Source: an uncultured Eubacterium sp.
GTDB taxonomy: Bacteria; Bacillota; Clostridia; Lachnospirales; Lachnospiraceae
DNA: 55,356 nt
Assembly: GCA_934351445.1 (NCBI GenBank)
Contig: CAKRIZ010000009.1
Coordinates: 1 to 55,356 of the forward strand
Reading direction: 5' to 3'
The notes below the pieces were generated by a model. That model was not told the DNA's origin and searched no databases. It worked only from the letters and a program-made list of their open reading frames with translations. The translations under genes were made by a program, and so were the position numbers. This document shows, piece after piece, positions 1 through 7,543 of this stretch (position 1 is its first letter; each line of letters begins with the position of its first letter).

Positions 1-566
1 CTTGATACCGTCTGTCTGGTATCAAACCGTTTAAAACCATAATTTTCATAAAAAGAAAGCAATTTTTCTTTATTCTCTGCTTCCACAAATGCTACCATAC
101 CACTAACCTGATACTGAAAAATTTGTGTTTGTCTGATTGCTGCTTCGAGCAACTCCTGTCCTGTTATTCTTCCTTTTGCCTTATCATTAAAATTCTTTCC
201 AAGCTGGGCAATCAGATAAGCTGCTAAATTATAAGTCTGCTCGCTCTTGTCTATTTCGCTAAACCTTGCGAGCTTTCTTTTGGCTGTATTACTAAAAGGC
301 TCTGCCTTTACAACAAGTGGCTTAATTGTAATGGAAAAATACCCTAGCAGTTCTGCATCCTCTAATGACAATACTAAATATGTAACTGCCTGATGTTTCT
401 TTGCAAAATTAATTGCCTGCTGCTTTAAAAAACGCTCAACATCCGGATTCAATGGACATAAAAACTCGGAAAGGAGCTGTACTAATTTGTCCTCTCCGAG
501 CCGTTTGTCCTCACTTGCTAAATACTCACGAATGTTCAGCACAATAAAATTATTTGCCGACTGCAT
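1..566 (-). CDS. GNAT-family N-acetyltransferase, 3' end missing (window edge)
   Basis: The minus-strand frame opens with MQSANNFIVLNI and stays open to the left edge, giving about 188 residues without a stop. The middle reads LGYFSITIKPL, a strand typical of the GNAT core, and the end (LLSFYENYGFKRF) resembles the C-terminal helix-strand in which GNAT enzymes approach the acetyl-CoA tail. Its ATG overlaps the last 17 bases of the small gene upstream, so the two are translationally coupled. GNAT enzymes paired with a small upstream gene are often toxins that acetylate aminoacyl-tRNA, but ordinary acetyltransferases also exist. The usual Q/RxxGxG/A loop is not clear, the nearest stretch being rich in K, G and N. 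The region is more AT-rich than the core genes. GNAT assignment is fairly firm; the toxin role is inference. Confidence 0.75.
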   Translation of the reverse strand, partial: MQSANNFIVLNIREYLASEDKRLGEDKLVQLLSEFLCPLNPDVERFLKQQAINFAKKHQAVTYLVLSLEDAELLGYFSITIKPLVVKAEPFSNTAKRKLARFSEIDKSEQTYNLAAYLIAQLGKNFNDKAKGRITGQELLEAAIRQTQIFQYQVSGMVAFVEAENKEKLLSFYENYGFKRFDTRQTVS

Positions 567-744
567 CCGTTTTCTTCCTTTTCTCCATGAATTTTATAAT
601 ATCATCTGCTCCCTGTAAGTAGGTAACATTGATTGGTACACGAGGTGTTCTGTCATTGGCAGATGCTTCAATCGCATCGGCAAACATCTCCACCTGCTTC
701 TGACCGGATATGATAAAATTCTTCGTGATACTAGAAGTTGCCAT
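550..744 (-). CDS. Small antitoxin-like protein upstream of the GNAT gene
   Basis: A 64-residue protein starting MATSSITKNFIIS. I chose this start because AAGGAGGT lies seven bases upstream; a longer in-frame reading has no ribosome site. The first third (TKNFIISGQKQVEMFADAIE) could be a strand-helix as in ribbon-helix-helix antitoxins, and the tail (IIKFMEKRKK) is basic. It overlaps the start of the GNAT gene by 17 bases, the compact arrangement seen in type II toxin-antitoxin operons where the antitoxin comes first. I do not recognise the family with certainty. By position it probably neutralises or regulates the adjacent acetyltransferase. Confidence 0.6.
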   Translation of the reverse strand: MATSSITKNFIISGQKQVEMFADAIEASANDRTPRVPINVTYLQGADDIIKFMEKRKKTDAVGK

Positions 745-818
745 ATAAACACCTCCTTTATTAGTATGGCTATTCTTCTGCCTATTACTCAAGGTAATTT
801 GCATTCTTTTCTACCTTT

Positions 819-847
819 ATTCTATTATGGGAATGTCCGCTTTGCAA
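819..847 (-). promoter_or_regulatory. Candidate sigma-70-type promoter for the antitoxin/GNAT pair
   Basis: On the minus strand TTGCAA (842-847) is followed after 17 bases by TAGAAT (819-824). It lies about 75 bases upstream of the antitoxin start. Judged by hexamer match and spacing only. Confidence 0.45.
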
Positions 848-883
848 CACAAAAATTGTGAAATTTATATTAAATGGTATATT

Positions 884-1060
884 TCAGTTTTCTGAATGAG
901 GATTCAATGTTCCATCTGGCATTGTATATGTATCATAACTTCCATATTCAATGTAATCGAAAGCAGCTGCCTGATCCAAAACATCGTGCCAGGCAACAGT
1001 AGTAGTCCGGTGGTTTGATAAGCCATAAGGTGAGCGCCGGATTACGAGATCAAAAACCCC
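884..1060 (-). pseudogene. C-terminal remnant of an unidentified protein
   Basis: A 58-codon minus-strand reading ends in ...MPDGTLNPHSEN and a TGA at 884-886. It has protein-like composition (VFDLVIRRSPYGL, WHDVLDQAAAFDYIEYGSYD) but no start codon and no ribosome site, and begins directly at a TAG inside a hairpin (1057-1093). This looks like the tail of a gene whose front was replaced when the hairpin-bearing sequence arrived. I do not recognise the family. A chance open frame is possible at this length. Confidence 0.4.
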
Positions 1061-1117
1061 CTAGAGCTTGCTATGCAGACAAGCCCTAAGGGGAATCTTC
1101 ACCGGCTAACTACCGGT
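1057..1117. other. Two adjacent hairpins, possibly an insertion-sequence end
   Basis: The first inverted repeat pairs CCCC-TA-GCTTG (1057-1070) with CAAGC-TA-GGGG (1080-1093), with two internal mismatches. The second is ACCGG/CCGGT around a 7-base loop (1101-1117). They lie between the broken tail at 884-1060 and the 3' end of the surface protein gene. Subterminal hairpins without terminal inverted repeats are characteristic of IS200/IS605-type ends, but no transposase or tnpB is present here. Simple terminators are an alternative, although no long T-run follows. Confidence 0.3.
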
Positions 1118-1156
1118 TTTGTCATATCTATTTGTTACCCACTCCTAATTTTGCAC

Positions 1157-4100
1157 CTATTTACGTGCCTTTACTGTCAAGTTCATTCTAACGGTCTTTT
1201 TCTTGCCATTGTTGAGCGTGACGATTGCCTTGATCGTTACTTTACCTTCTTTTCTGGCTGTGACCGTTCCGTTTGGATTGACAGTCGCTACCGACTTCTT
1301 GCTCGTCTTGTAGGTGATCTTTGCAACATTATCCATGTTCAGCGCATCATCTAACGAAAGCTTAGTCTTTTTGCCGGCTGCAATGTTCGCCTTAGATCTC
1401 TCCGGTCGAATAGACTGTAAGATCTCTTTGGTCAGCGCATTGACCTCTGCTGTGGTGACTACTTCATAGCTGTCATTGCCCAGATTATCGAGTGCCAGAC
1501 TACCGTCTGCTGCTACCTTGTAAGTAGTCTTGTTGACCAACGTCTTTTCTCCGGTCTTCGGATCTACGGCAACGACTTTCAGCTTCTTGCCAGCAGTCAG
1601 ATCGGATGCGTTGACAGTCACCTCGCGCACGGTCTTGCCGTTTGCATCGACTGTCTTCGTCGTGATCGCAACGTCCTTCGTTCCTGCTGCCTCTGTAATC
1701 TGCGCAACGGTTGCAGCCGAAATCGCTGTCTGCTTGTCAGTGGCTGTCTGGTTCACATCTGCAGTCACACCTGTAACCTTGCCCTGTGCATCCTTTTCTA
1801 CATTTACGGTCGCATCTACACCTGCAGTATCGTTCTTCAACTCGATCTTTGTCTGTACCGAACCATCTGCTGCCTTTGTCTCAGTCGTTGTCACCTTTGT
1901 TCCGTCCGGATTTGTCTCGGTCTTGGTGGTAGTATCCTTCTTCGTGTCATCCTTCTTCGTGTCATCCTTGGACGGAGTAGTCGCTGCGCCGCCACCTACA
2001 GATGAACCACCGGAAGGGCTGACGACGGAAGTGTTGCCGCTGGTGATCGTAAATTCTTTCTCTGCACCTTCTAACTTATTTTCCAGATTACTATTTGTAT
2101 ACGAAACCTTTACTTTATATTTTCCGGCAGCCGTCGGTTTTACACTTAATTCCTTTCCCTTCTCGTCAAAATACTGAATTTTCTGCAATTTTTCATTCGG
2201 TATTGTCCGACTACCAACTCTCACAATCGGTGTTCCATCTTTCGCAACATCTAATGTAATGGCATCTTTATTCTTTGCAATGTCTACTGTACCAAGCTGT
2301 ACAAGCTTTCCACTCGTTGTATAATTTCCATAGTTGAATGCAATATATACGCCATATGAACCTGCATCAGATGCATCTTCGGTTTCGCTATCGCCTTTTT
2401 TAATAACGACATCATAATCCCCAGATCCGACACCATCCTTGGCATCCAGCTGTACCAACTTCTTAATTGCATCATACTGGTTCTCAAAATTATAAGCGAA
2501 TGAAGCTGTACCAAGGCTCAGAATACCGTTAAAATCAGCTGTCTGTTCAATCTTCTTCGGTTCTACAACAATGACATCTGTAATCTCGCCATAGCACTTA
2601 GAATCCCAATATGTTACATGTACGCTATATGTTCCTGCATTTTCAATGCTCTTAACCTCTTCTCCATTCTGATTATGGATCGTACATCCAAATGCCCAAT
2701 TGCTATCACCATATTTTCCCGAACAAGCATTTGCAATTTCGGCATCAGTCTTTTCTGTCAGGTCTAAATTCTCAACACCAGAAATTGTAAAAGTCAATTG
2801 TTCCGGTACTTTTCCATATGTTCCAAGTATACCATTGGTAGCATTGGCGATTGTAATGTTAGCGACCTTTTTTGTGGTAATAACAACCGGAATATCAAAC
2901 GCAACCTTATAGTTATTAAAGCTATTACCGAAATCTACATGTATCGTTGCCTTTGTATTGTCTGGCAGATTGCCGGTCTTGGCTGTATCAAGCTTAACCT
3001 TAATTACACCATTTTCATATTTTAAGCCATCTGTTGCGAAGTAGCCATCCTCGGAAGTCACATCCGCTGTAATCGTCTGATCAACCCCACTACACGTTAA
3101 TTCTTTAACAATTCCTGTCAGATCGATGCTCTGTTCCTCTGTAGCATCTTTATTCACAACTAACTGTCCGGCAGTAACATTTTTGTCTGCCTTTGTGATT
3201 ACAATCTGCTCACCTGTCTTTGTTGCGTCGAGATCTGTACAATTAGAATCATTAGTATAAGCAGCATAAATGTCATAGGTTCCTGCATTGACCGGAGCAG
3301 CTTCAGATGCATCTTTGTCTACAGCGTTGCCATTTCCGTCTTTTACCTGCTTATATGTCAATGTAACAAACTGACCTTTCATTAACGGATCTGTGACATC
3401 CATATTTTTATGCAAAACCGTTCCACCATAATATGCGCTTTCATTTCCTACGACTTTAATAGCACTTGCATCCGTCTTATATTTATCAACAGTCACTGTG
3501 CCGATCTGTACCGGTTCGGTTGTTTTAATATTTTCCAGATCAATTCCTACATATACGTTATAAGTGCCTGCATCTACAATATCATCCAGATAGTCCTCCT
3601 GAGAAGCACCCTGCTTCTTAAACACCACGTCTAATTCATCCTCAGGAACTAATTTTGTATTCTTTGAAGAAATAACTGCAAAAATATTGTCCCACTGATC
3701 CTCGCCATTGTAGGTTAATTTCAGATTCGATAACTCTGTGTAAGCAATATAATTATCAATAGTGCTCTTATCTACCGTAATTGCTTTGATGCTAAAATCT
3801 ACAGACTTACTGTCATAGCAATCCTCATCAGCACCTTCAGCCGGAACGATCCACAGCTTATAATCACCAACCGCTGTCGGTGCTACGGTGTCTGTTCCTG
3901 CTTCTGTTGCCGCACTATCAGTGTAATATACCTTATATTTTGATTTATCTAATTCTGTTTCTCCTGAAGCCACTTTCACAGATTTGATGACTGACTCGCC
4001 AGTATATGTAAACTCATTCTTACCTGCACTATCATTTAAAGTCACGTTAACATCTGCAAGATTTACGCCCTTCATTTTAACAACTGCTTCTGTAGTCGCT

Positions 4101-5149
4101 TCTTTTGAGCCAGATAAAGTCGCATCAGATATGACTACTTTCATCTTGTAGCCCTTATCAGCAGCCGTGAGCGTATAAGTCTCTGTTGTTGCATCAGCTA
4201 TTTTTACCGCCTCATCGCCTTCTAGCGGTACTCTGTACCACTGATATTTCAGACTCTTTACATCTGAACCTTCATACTTGGCTTTCACTGTATCACCAAC
4301 TACAAGTTTTGAAATAGACGAACCTTCACTATCTGTGATAGACGCTGTTCCGGTCATTTCGCTCGGTGCTGCCTTCTGGGCAAAATTCAATGCTACGATC
4401 TTTGCATAGGTCTTATCATCCTTCTTGACATATAAAGCAACCGGATATGTACCACTTGCTATGTTTTCCCTTGAAATGGTTACAGATGCTCCTTCTCCTA
4501 CATTCTCATCTGTTCCAATCGTTGCACCCTCAACACTCACAATGACGTCATTGTCAAAGGTCTTATTCGTAATATTTGTCACACCAGTACTATCAGCAGA
4601 TCCATCCTTGAAGGTGAGTGTTAAATCGTCAGGCACATCCTCATAAGCAGTGACTTCACCTAATTTCAGCGCTTCGGATGCTTTTACGAGCTCACTTCCT
4701 TTTCCATCTACATTAATAAATACGGTATATGTTTCTCCTGCTTTGAATGCGGTAGGCTGTACTTCGTTTGCTCCGTTAGCATCCTTATATGTAATCTGAA
4801 TGTCACCATATAATTTTTTACATTCTTCAGCACTTGCTTCTTGCTTATATCCAACAACCGCTCCGATAACAGGAGTCGTTGTTTCACCTGATTTAATCGT
4901 AATGATTGGAATTGCTAACTTGAAATAGTTTGGTAGATTATCTGCACTGAGTTGTATTTTTGTCTTTGTTGTATCATCCTCAGCTGTAGTTCCGCTATTT
5001 CCAGTACCACCAACACCCTCTGTGCCAGTCTCCTCCGCATACACGCTCTCCGGTGCCAGCAATCCTCCCGGTACACTCATGGATGTCGCTGCAGTCGCTA
5101 CGGCGAGTCCCAGTGTCAGGGATTTTGCCAGTAATTCATTTCGTTTCAT
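1157..5149 (-). CDS. Large secreted repeat protein with C-terminal Big2 domain
   Basis: A 1330-residue protein. The start MKRNELLAKSLTLGLAVATA is preceded by AAAGGAGGAC at good spacing; a start ten codons earlier lacks this. Residues 1-39 form a signal peptide ending near SVYAEE. The body is a chain of beta-rich modules in which phrases such as DAGTYNVYVGID, APVNAGTYDIYAAY and DAGSYGVYIAFNYGNY recur, typical of MBG/YDG-type extracellular repeats. A Thr/Lys/Asp linker (KDDTKKDDTKKDTTTKT) follows, then a C-terminal Big2-type Ig-like fold (VAKITYKTSKKSVATV, ARKEGKVTIKA). No LPxTG motif or membrane anchor is seen, so it is probably released or held non-covalently at the wall. No catalytic motif is visible; adhesion or structure is the likely role. 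It is the longest gene here and has its own consensus promoter. Confidence 0.85.
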   Translation of the reverse strand: MKRNELLAKSLTLGLAVATAATSMSVPGGLLAPESVYAEETGTEGVGGTGNSGTTAEDDTTKTKIQLSADNLPNYFKLAIPIITIKSGETTTPVIGAVVGYKQEASAEECKKLYGDIQITYKDANGANEVQPTAFKAGETYTVFINVDGKGSELVKASEALKLGEVTAYEDVPDDLTLTFKDGSADSTGVTNITNKTFDNDVIVSVEGATIGTDENVGEGASVTISRENIASGTYPVALYVKKDDKTYAKIVALNFAQKAAPSEMTGTASITDSEGSSISKLVVGDTVKAKYEGSDVKSLKYQWYRVPLEGDEAVKIADATTETYTLTAADKGYKMKVVISDATLSGSKEATTEAVVKMKGVNLADVNVTLNDSAGKNEFTYTGESVIKSVKVASGETELDKSKYKVYYTDSAATEAGTDTVAPTAVGDYKLWIVPAEGADEDCYDSKSVDFSIKAITVDKSTIDNYIAYTELSNLKLTYNGEDQWDNIFAVISSKNTKLVPEDELDVVFKKQGASQEDYLDDIVDAGTYNVYVGIDLENIKTTEPVQIGTVTVDKYKTDASAIKVVGNESAYYGGTVLHKNMDVTDPLMKGQFVTLTYKQVKDGNGNAVDKDASEAAPVNAGTYDIYAAYTNDSNCTDLDATKTGEQIVITKADKNVTAGQLVVNKDATEEQSIDLTGIVKELTCSGVDQTITADVTSEDGYFATDGLKYENGVIKVKLDTAKTGNLPDNTKATIHVDFGNSFNNYKVAFDIPVVITTKKVANITIANATNGILGTYGKVPEQLTFTISGVENLDLTEKTDAEIANACSGKYGDSNWAFGCTIHNQNGEEVKSIENAGTYSVHVTYWDSKCYGEITDVIVVEPKKIEQTADFNGILSLGTASFAYNFENQYDAIKKLVQLDAKDGVGSGDYDVVIKKGDSETEDASDAGSYGVYIAFNYGNYTTSGKLVQLGTVDIAKNKDAITLDVAKDGTPIVRVGSRTIPNEKLQKIQYFDEKGKELSVKPTAAGKYKVKVSYTNSNLENKLEGAEKEFTITSGNTSVVSPSGGSSVGGGAATTPSKDDTKKDDTKKDTTTKTETNPDGTKVTTTETKAADGSVQTKIELKNDTAGVDATVNVEKDAQGKVTGVTADVNQTATDKQTAISAATVAQITEAAGTKDVAITTKTVDANGKTVREVTVNASDLTAGKKLKVVAVDPKTGEKTLVNKTTYKVAADGSLALDNLGNDSYEVVTTAEVNALTKEILQSIRPERSKANIAAGKKTKLSLDDALNMDNVAKITYKTSKKSVATVNPNGTVTARKEGKVTIKAIVTLNNGKKKTVRMNLTVKARK

Positions 5150-5210
5150 TCCCCATGTCCTCCTTTTATGCATTTGCATTGTTTATTTAGTTTTAGTACC
5201 CTTTTTCGCA

Positions 5211-5239
5211 ATTATAAACCCATTAGGTGTAATTATCAA
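5211..5239 (-). promoter_or_regulatory. Consensus promoter of the large surface protein
   Basis: On the minus strand TTGATA (5234-5239), 17 bases, then TATAAT (5211-5216), about 60 bases upstream of the ATG. Structured repeat copy A lies immediately upstream of it. Confidence 0.65.
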
Positions 5240-5272
5240 TACCTATCATGTATACTTTTGTTTACAGACAGG

Positions 5273-5370
5273 GCATTTTCTGAACTAAAAATGCCGTATG
5301 ACACAGTGGTGGTAGCAGATTTTGCCGATTTGGAATGCGAAGCATCGGCAAAATCCGTTACTGGAACGAG
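5273..5370. repeat. Structured intergenic repeat, family 1 copy A
   Basis: This 98-bp stretch matches 10288-10385 at 94 of 98 positions. It contains a hairpin of GCATTTT/AAAATGC and a perfect 12-bp stem GATTTTGCCGAT / ATCGGCAAAATC with a 14-base loop. The third hairpin of the family is cut after its left arm (GTTACTG), so the copy is 3'-truncated. Just downstream, 5394-5433, is an unrelated imperfect hairpin (GCTGAAT/ATTCAGC outside, GACC/GGTC inside). No protein-coding role is supported. Confidence 0.85.
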
Positions 5371-5458
5371 AGGAGCTTTCCCGCGCATAAAAAAGCTGAA
5401 TCTACCGACCAATGACGGTCTGATAAATTCAGCCTTAATATCTGTCTGCATTTTTTAA

Positions 5459-5686
5459 CTATAAAAGTCGTACATAATAGGTCGTCTTTCCAGATCCACC
5501 TCTCATCAAGTCACCCTCTTTTACAAGGGTTCTCAATGAGCCTTCTATAGAACTAATACTGAGTGAAGGACAAAGTTCCCTGATATCCTGTTTTGAAAAT
5601 TTGCCTATCTTATTTTTAGTAGCTTTACGCACCACCTCTAGTGCCGGCAGCTTCTCCTCGATGATCTCAAATCGGTTTTCCCTTAA
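5459..5686 (-). pseudogene. Winged-helix C-terminal remnant, resembling the end of a Fic-family protein
   Basis: About 75 codons read in one frame to a TAG at 5459-5461, containing NRFEIIEEKLPALEVVRKA, KFSKQDIRELCP, SISSIEGSLRTLVKEG and GSGKTTYYVRL. This is the winged-helix module that ends many Fic/Doc-domain proteins, in which the last segment forms the wing. There is no ATG, GTG or TTG before residue 16 and an in-frame TAA stands immediately upstream, so the catalytic Fic domain (HPFxxGNGR) is gone. Base composition is AT-rich, unlike the core genes. The break lies inside an array of CCCTTAA motifs. A very short functional winged-helix protein from an internal GTG is possible, but no ribosome site supports it. 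Confidence 0.6.
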
Positions 5687-5777
5687 TTATGCTCCTTTCC
5701 CTTAAATACTATCATATTTTAAGGGAAAAACAATCATATTGTGTGCATATTCCCTTAAATATTTACATAATTAAGGG
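5680..5777. promoter_or_regulatory. Array of five CCCTTAA/TTAAGGG sites
   Basis: Copies begin at 5680, 5699, 5719 (inverted), 5752 and 5771 (inverted). The second and third form a near-perfect palindrome (TTTCCCTTAA ... TTAAGGGAAA) and the fourth and fifth a second inverted pair with similar spacing. This looks like a cluster of operator sites for a dimeric DNA-binding protein. It sits at the broken 5' edge of the winged-helix remnant, so it may be the old autoregulatory region of that gene. The rest of the gap to 5968 is AT-rich; CTAACTAGG occurs twice before the XRE gene. Confidence 0.5.
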
Positions 5778-5968
5778 TAGCTCTTCTGATCTCTATTATT
5801 CATAACTATTTCTATCTTCCCCGATTTCCCGGTTTTTTCTACTCTTTCCGCATATACATCTCCTATCATCACCGCAATATACTTTATGGGTTAATTCGAG
5901 AATACTAACTAGGTTTAGAATGAATAAATTCAGACTTTTATCATTAAACTAACTAGGAGGTAATTTAA

Positions 5969-6382
5969 GTGAAAATGGCAATTTCTTCGATTGATTTACA
6001 AACTGCAATGGGCAAACGCATTGCCGGCTTGCGCAAAGCACGCGGCATGGGACAATTAGAGCTGTGCGGTGAATTGGATGTATCTGTCAAACACCTGAGT
6101 GAATGTGAACGCGGCGTTTCGACGTTTTCTCTGGAGCGCCTGTTAGATATCTGCGAGATCTTTGATGTCTCTCTTGATTATCTGGTACGTGGACTGCCGA
6201 CAGATGATCCCCAGTTGAATTTTCCACAGACAATGGTTGATATCTTCCGCTCCGGAGATGCAGATGAGATCGCTTTACTGACAGAGTATCTGAATATGTA
6301 TAATAGGCTTCGCTCCCATCCAGACCCGGAAAAGGGAAATGAACGATCCCACAACAGACTTCATACACCAAAAGCTACCTGA
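5969..6382 (+). CDS. XRE-family helix-turn-helix regulator
   Basis: A 137-residue cytoplasmic DNA-binding protein. Residues 14-73 carry a Cro/C1-type helix-turn-helix: GKRIAGLRKARGMGQLELCG, then VSVKHLSECERGVSTFSLERL and LLDICEIFDVSLDYLVRG. The start is a GTG eight bases after AGGAGG; an ATG two codons later is equally in frame. The C-terminal half is predicted helical and polar with no recognisable effector domain. It is a single-gene unit followed by its own terminator. Two copies of CTAACTAGG lie just upstream of the ribosome site and might be autoregulatory sites, which is inference. Target genes are unknown. Confidence 0.85.
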   Translation: MKMAISSIDLQTAMGKRIAGLRKARGMGQLELCGELDVSVKHLSECERGVSTFSLERLLDICEIFDVSLDYLVRGLPTDDPQLNFPQTMVDIFRSGDADEIALLTEYLNMYNRLRSHPDPEKGNERSHNRLHTPKAT

Positions 6383-6433
6383 TCTGCACTATGATACTTT
6401 CACAGTCCTTCGCCAGGTGGCTTTCTTTTTTAT
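6371..6433 (+). terminator. Rho-independent terminator of the XRE gene
   Basis: AGCTACCTG near 6373 pairs with CAGGTGGCT (6414-6422) across a long loop and is followed by CTTTTTTA. The left arm overlaps the end of the coding region. Confidence 0.5.
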
Positions 6434-6517
6434 CAGAGTAACAAACGTTTTTTGAAAACACAATGACGGCATAGTTGAATTTACAAAACTTTTATCACCT
6501 CACACGTCACAAGGCGC

Positions 6518-6545
6518 TTGAAATCACATGGTTTTTTGCTATAGT
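6518..6545 (+). promoter_or_regulatory. Candidate promoter of the aldo/keto reductase
   Basis: TTGAAA (6518-6523), 16 bases, TATAGT (6540-6545), about 40 bases ahead of the ATG. Confidence 0.5.
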
Positions 6546-6586
6546 TATACTATGCTATTAAATATATCAGTCGGAGGTATTTACAT

Positions 6587-7471
6587 ATGAATTCAATTCA
6601 GGACTGCTACACATTAAACAACGGCATGAAGCTGCCTTGTTTGGGCTTTGGGACATATCAGACGATCAACGGAGACGGAAAAGCGGTCATTCTCGATGCG
6701 ATCCGCGCAGGCTACCGTTTCTTTGATGCTGCTTCTTTATATGAGACAGAGCGTGCACTCGGCGCTGCGATCAAAGAGAGCGGTCTGCCGCGCGAGGATT
6801 TTATCATTGAGACAAAATTGTGGATCGATGAGATGGGTTATGAGAATGCGAAAAAGGCTCTGGCAGCCTCTCTCGAACGGCTGCAGATGGACTATGTAGA
6901 TCTGTATATGATCCACTGGCCGCGTCAGACCGGAGCAGATGATGAGAACTGGAAGGAACTGGATCTGGAGACATGGCGCGCACTGGAAGAAATGGTCGAT
7001 GAAGGCAAAGTGCGTGCACTCGGCTGCAGCAATTTTCTGCCGCATCACCTGCAAAATCTTTTAGATCACTGCCGCATCAAACCGGTTGTCGATCAGCTCG
7101 AACTGCATCCGGGCTATTCGCAGGAGGCTGCCGTCGCATTCTGCAAAGCGAACGATATCGTTCCGATGGCGTGGAGCCCGCTTGGCAGAGGCCGCGAAAA
7201 TGCCCTCGCCGGTAACGCGATCCTTGATCGGCTTGCGAAAAAATATGACCGCTCGATCGCACAGATCTGCTTGCGTTTTCTCGTACAAAAGGGGATTCTC
7301 CCGATCCCGAAGGCATCTTCTTATGAACACATGACGGCGAATGCACAGATCTTTGATTTTGTGTTGTCCGATGATGATCTGTGGATGCTCAGCTGCATGC
7401 CGCAGACAACCTGGCTCGGCGAACACCCCGATTTTATGATTCCGAGCAAAAAAAGTAATCCAGATCAGTAA
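6587..7471 (+). CDS. Aldo/keto reductase
   Basis: A 294-residue soluble NADPH-dependent oxidoreductase of the AKR superfamily, closest in appearance to the AKR5 (2,5-diketogluconate reductase-like) group. The catalytic tetrad is intact: Asp47 (RFFDAASLYETE), Tyr52, Lys77 (IIETKLW) and His110 (DLYMIHWPRQ). VRALGCSNF and the C-terminal LPIPKASS nucleotide-binding segment are also present. The start follows CGGAGG at normal spacing. It is monocistronic between its own promoter and a strong bidirectional terminator. The physiological substrate cannot be deduced; reduction of sugar-derived or reactive aldehydes is usual for the family. Confidence 0.92.
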   Translation: MNSIQDCYTLNNGMKLPCLGFGTYQTINGDGKAVILDAIRAGYRFFDAASLYETERALGAAIKESGLPREDFIIETKLWIDEMGYENAKKALAASLERLQMDYVDLYMIHWPRQTGADDENWKELDLETWRALEEMVDEGKVRALGCSNFLPHHLQNLLDHCRIKPVVDQLELHPGYSQEAAVAFCKANDIVPMAWSPLGRGRENALAGNAILDRLAKKYDRSIAQICLRFLVQKGILPIPKASSYEHMTANAQIFDFVLSDDDLWMLSCMPQTTWLGEHPDFMIPSKKSNPDQ

Positions 7472-7498
7472 ATAAAAAACTTGTAATAATTCCGGATG

Positions 7499-7530
7499 AA
7501 AAAGTGGAAGGCCGATGCCTTCCACTTTTT
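7499..7530. terminator. Bidirectional terminator between the aldo/keto reductase and PBP genes
   Basis: Perfect 14-bp inverted repeat AAAAAGTGGAAGGC / GCCTTCCACTTTTT around a CGAT loop, with A and T runs that serve both strands. Confidence 0.9.
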
Positions 7531-7543
7531 CATTTTCATTTCT

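Noticed and set aside
1530..2177. 215-codon plus-strand frame opposite the large surface protein
   Set aside because: Val/Ser/Phe-rich mirror of Thr/Lys/Asp-rich repeats on the other strand; no start signals.
5236..5451. Minus-strand peptide repeated at 10134-10373 (shared DFADASHSKSAKSATTTVSY)
   Set aside because: The similarity is explained by the structured DNA repeat; differences preserve stems, not codons, and no ribosome site is present.
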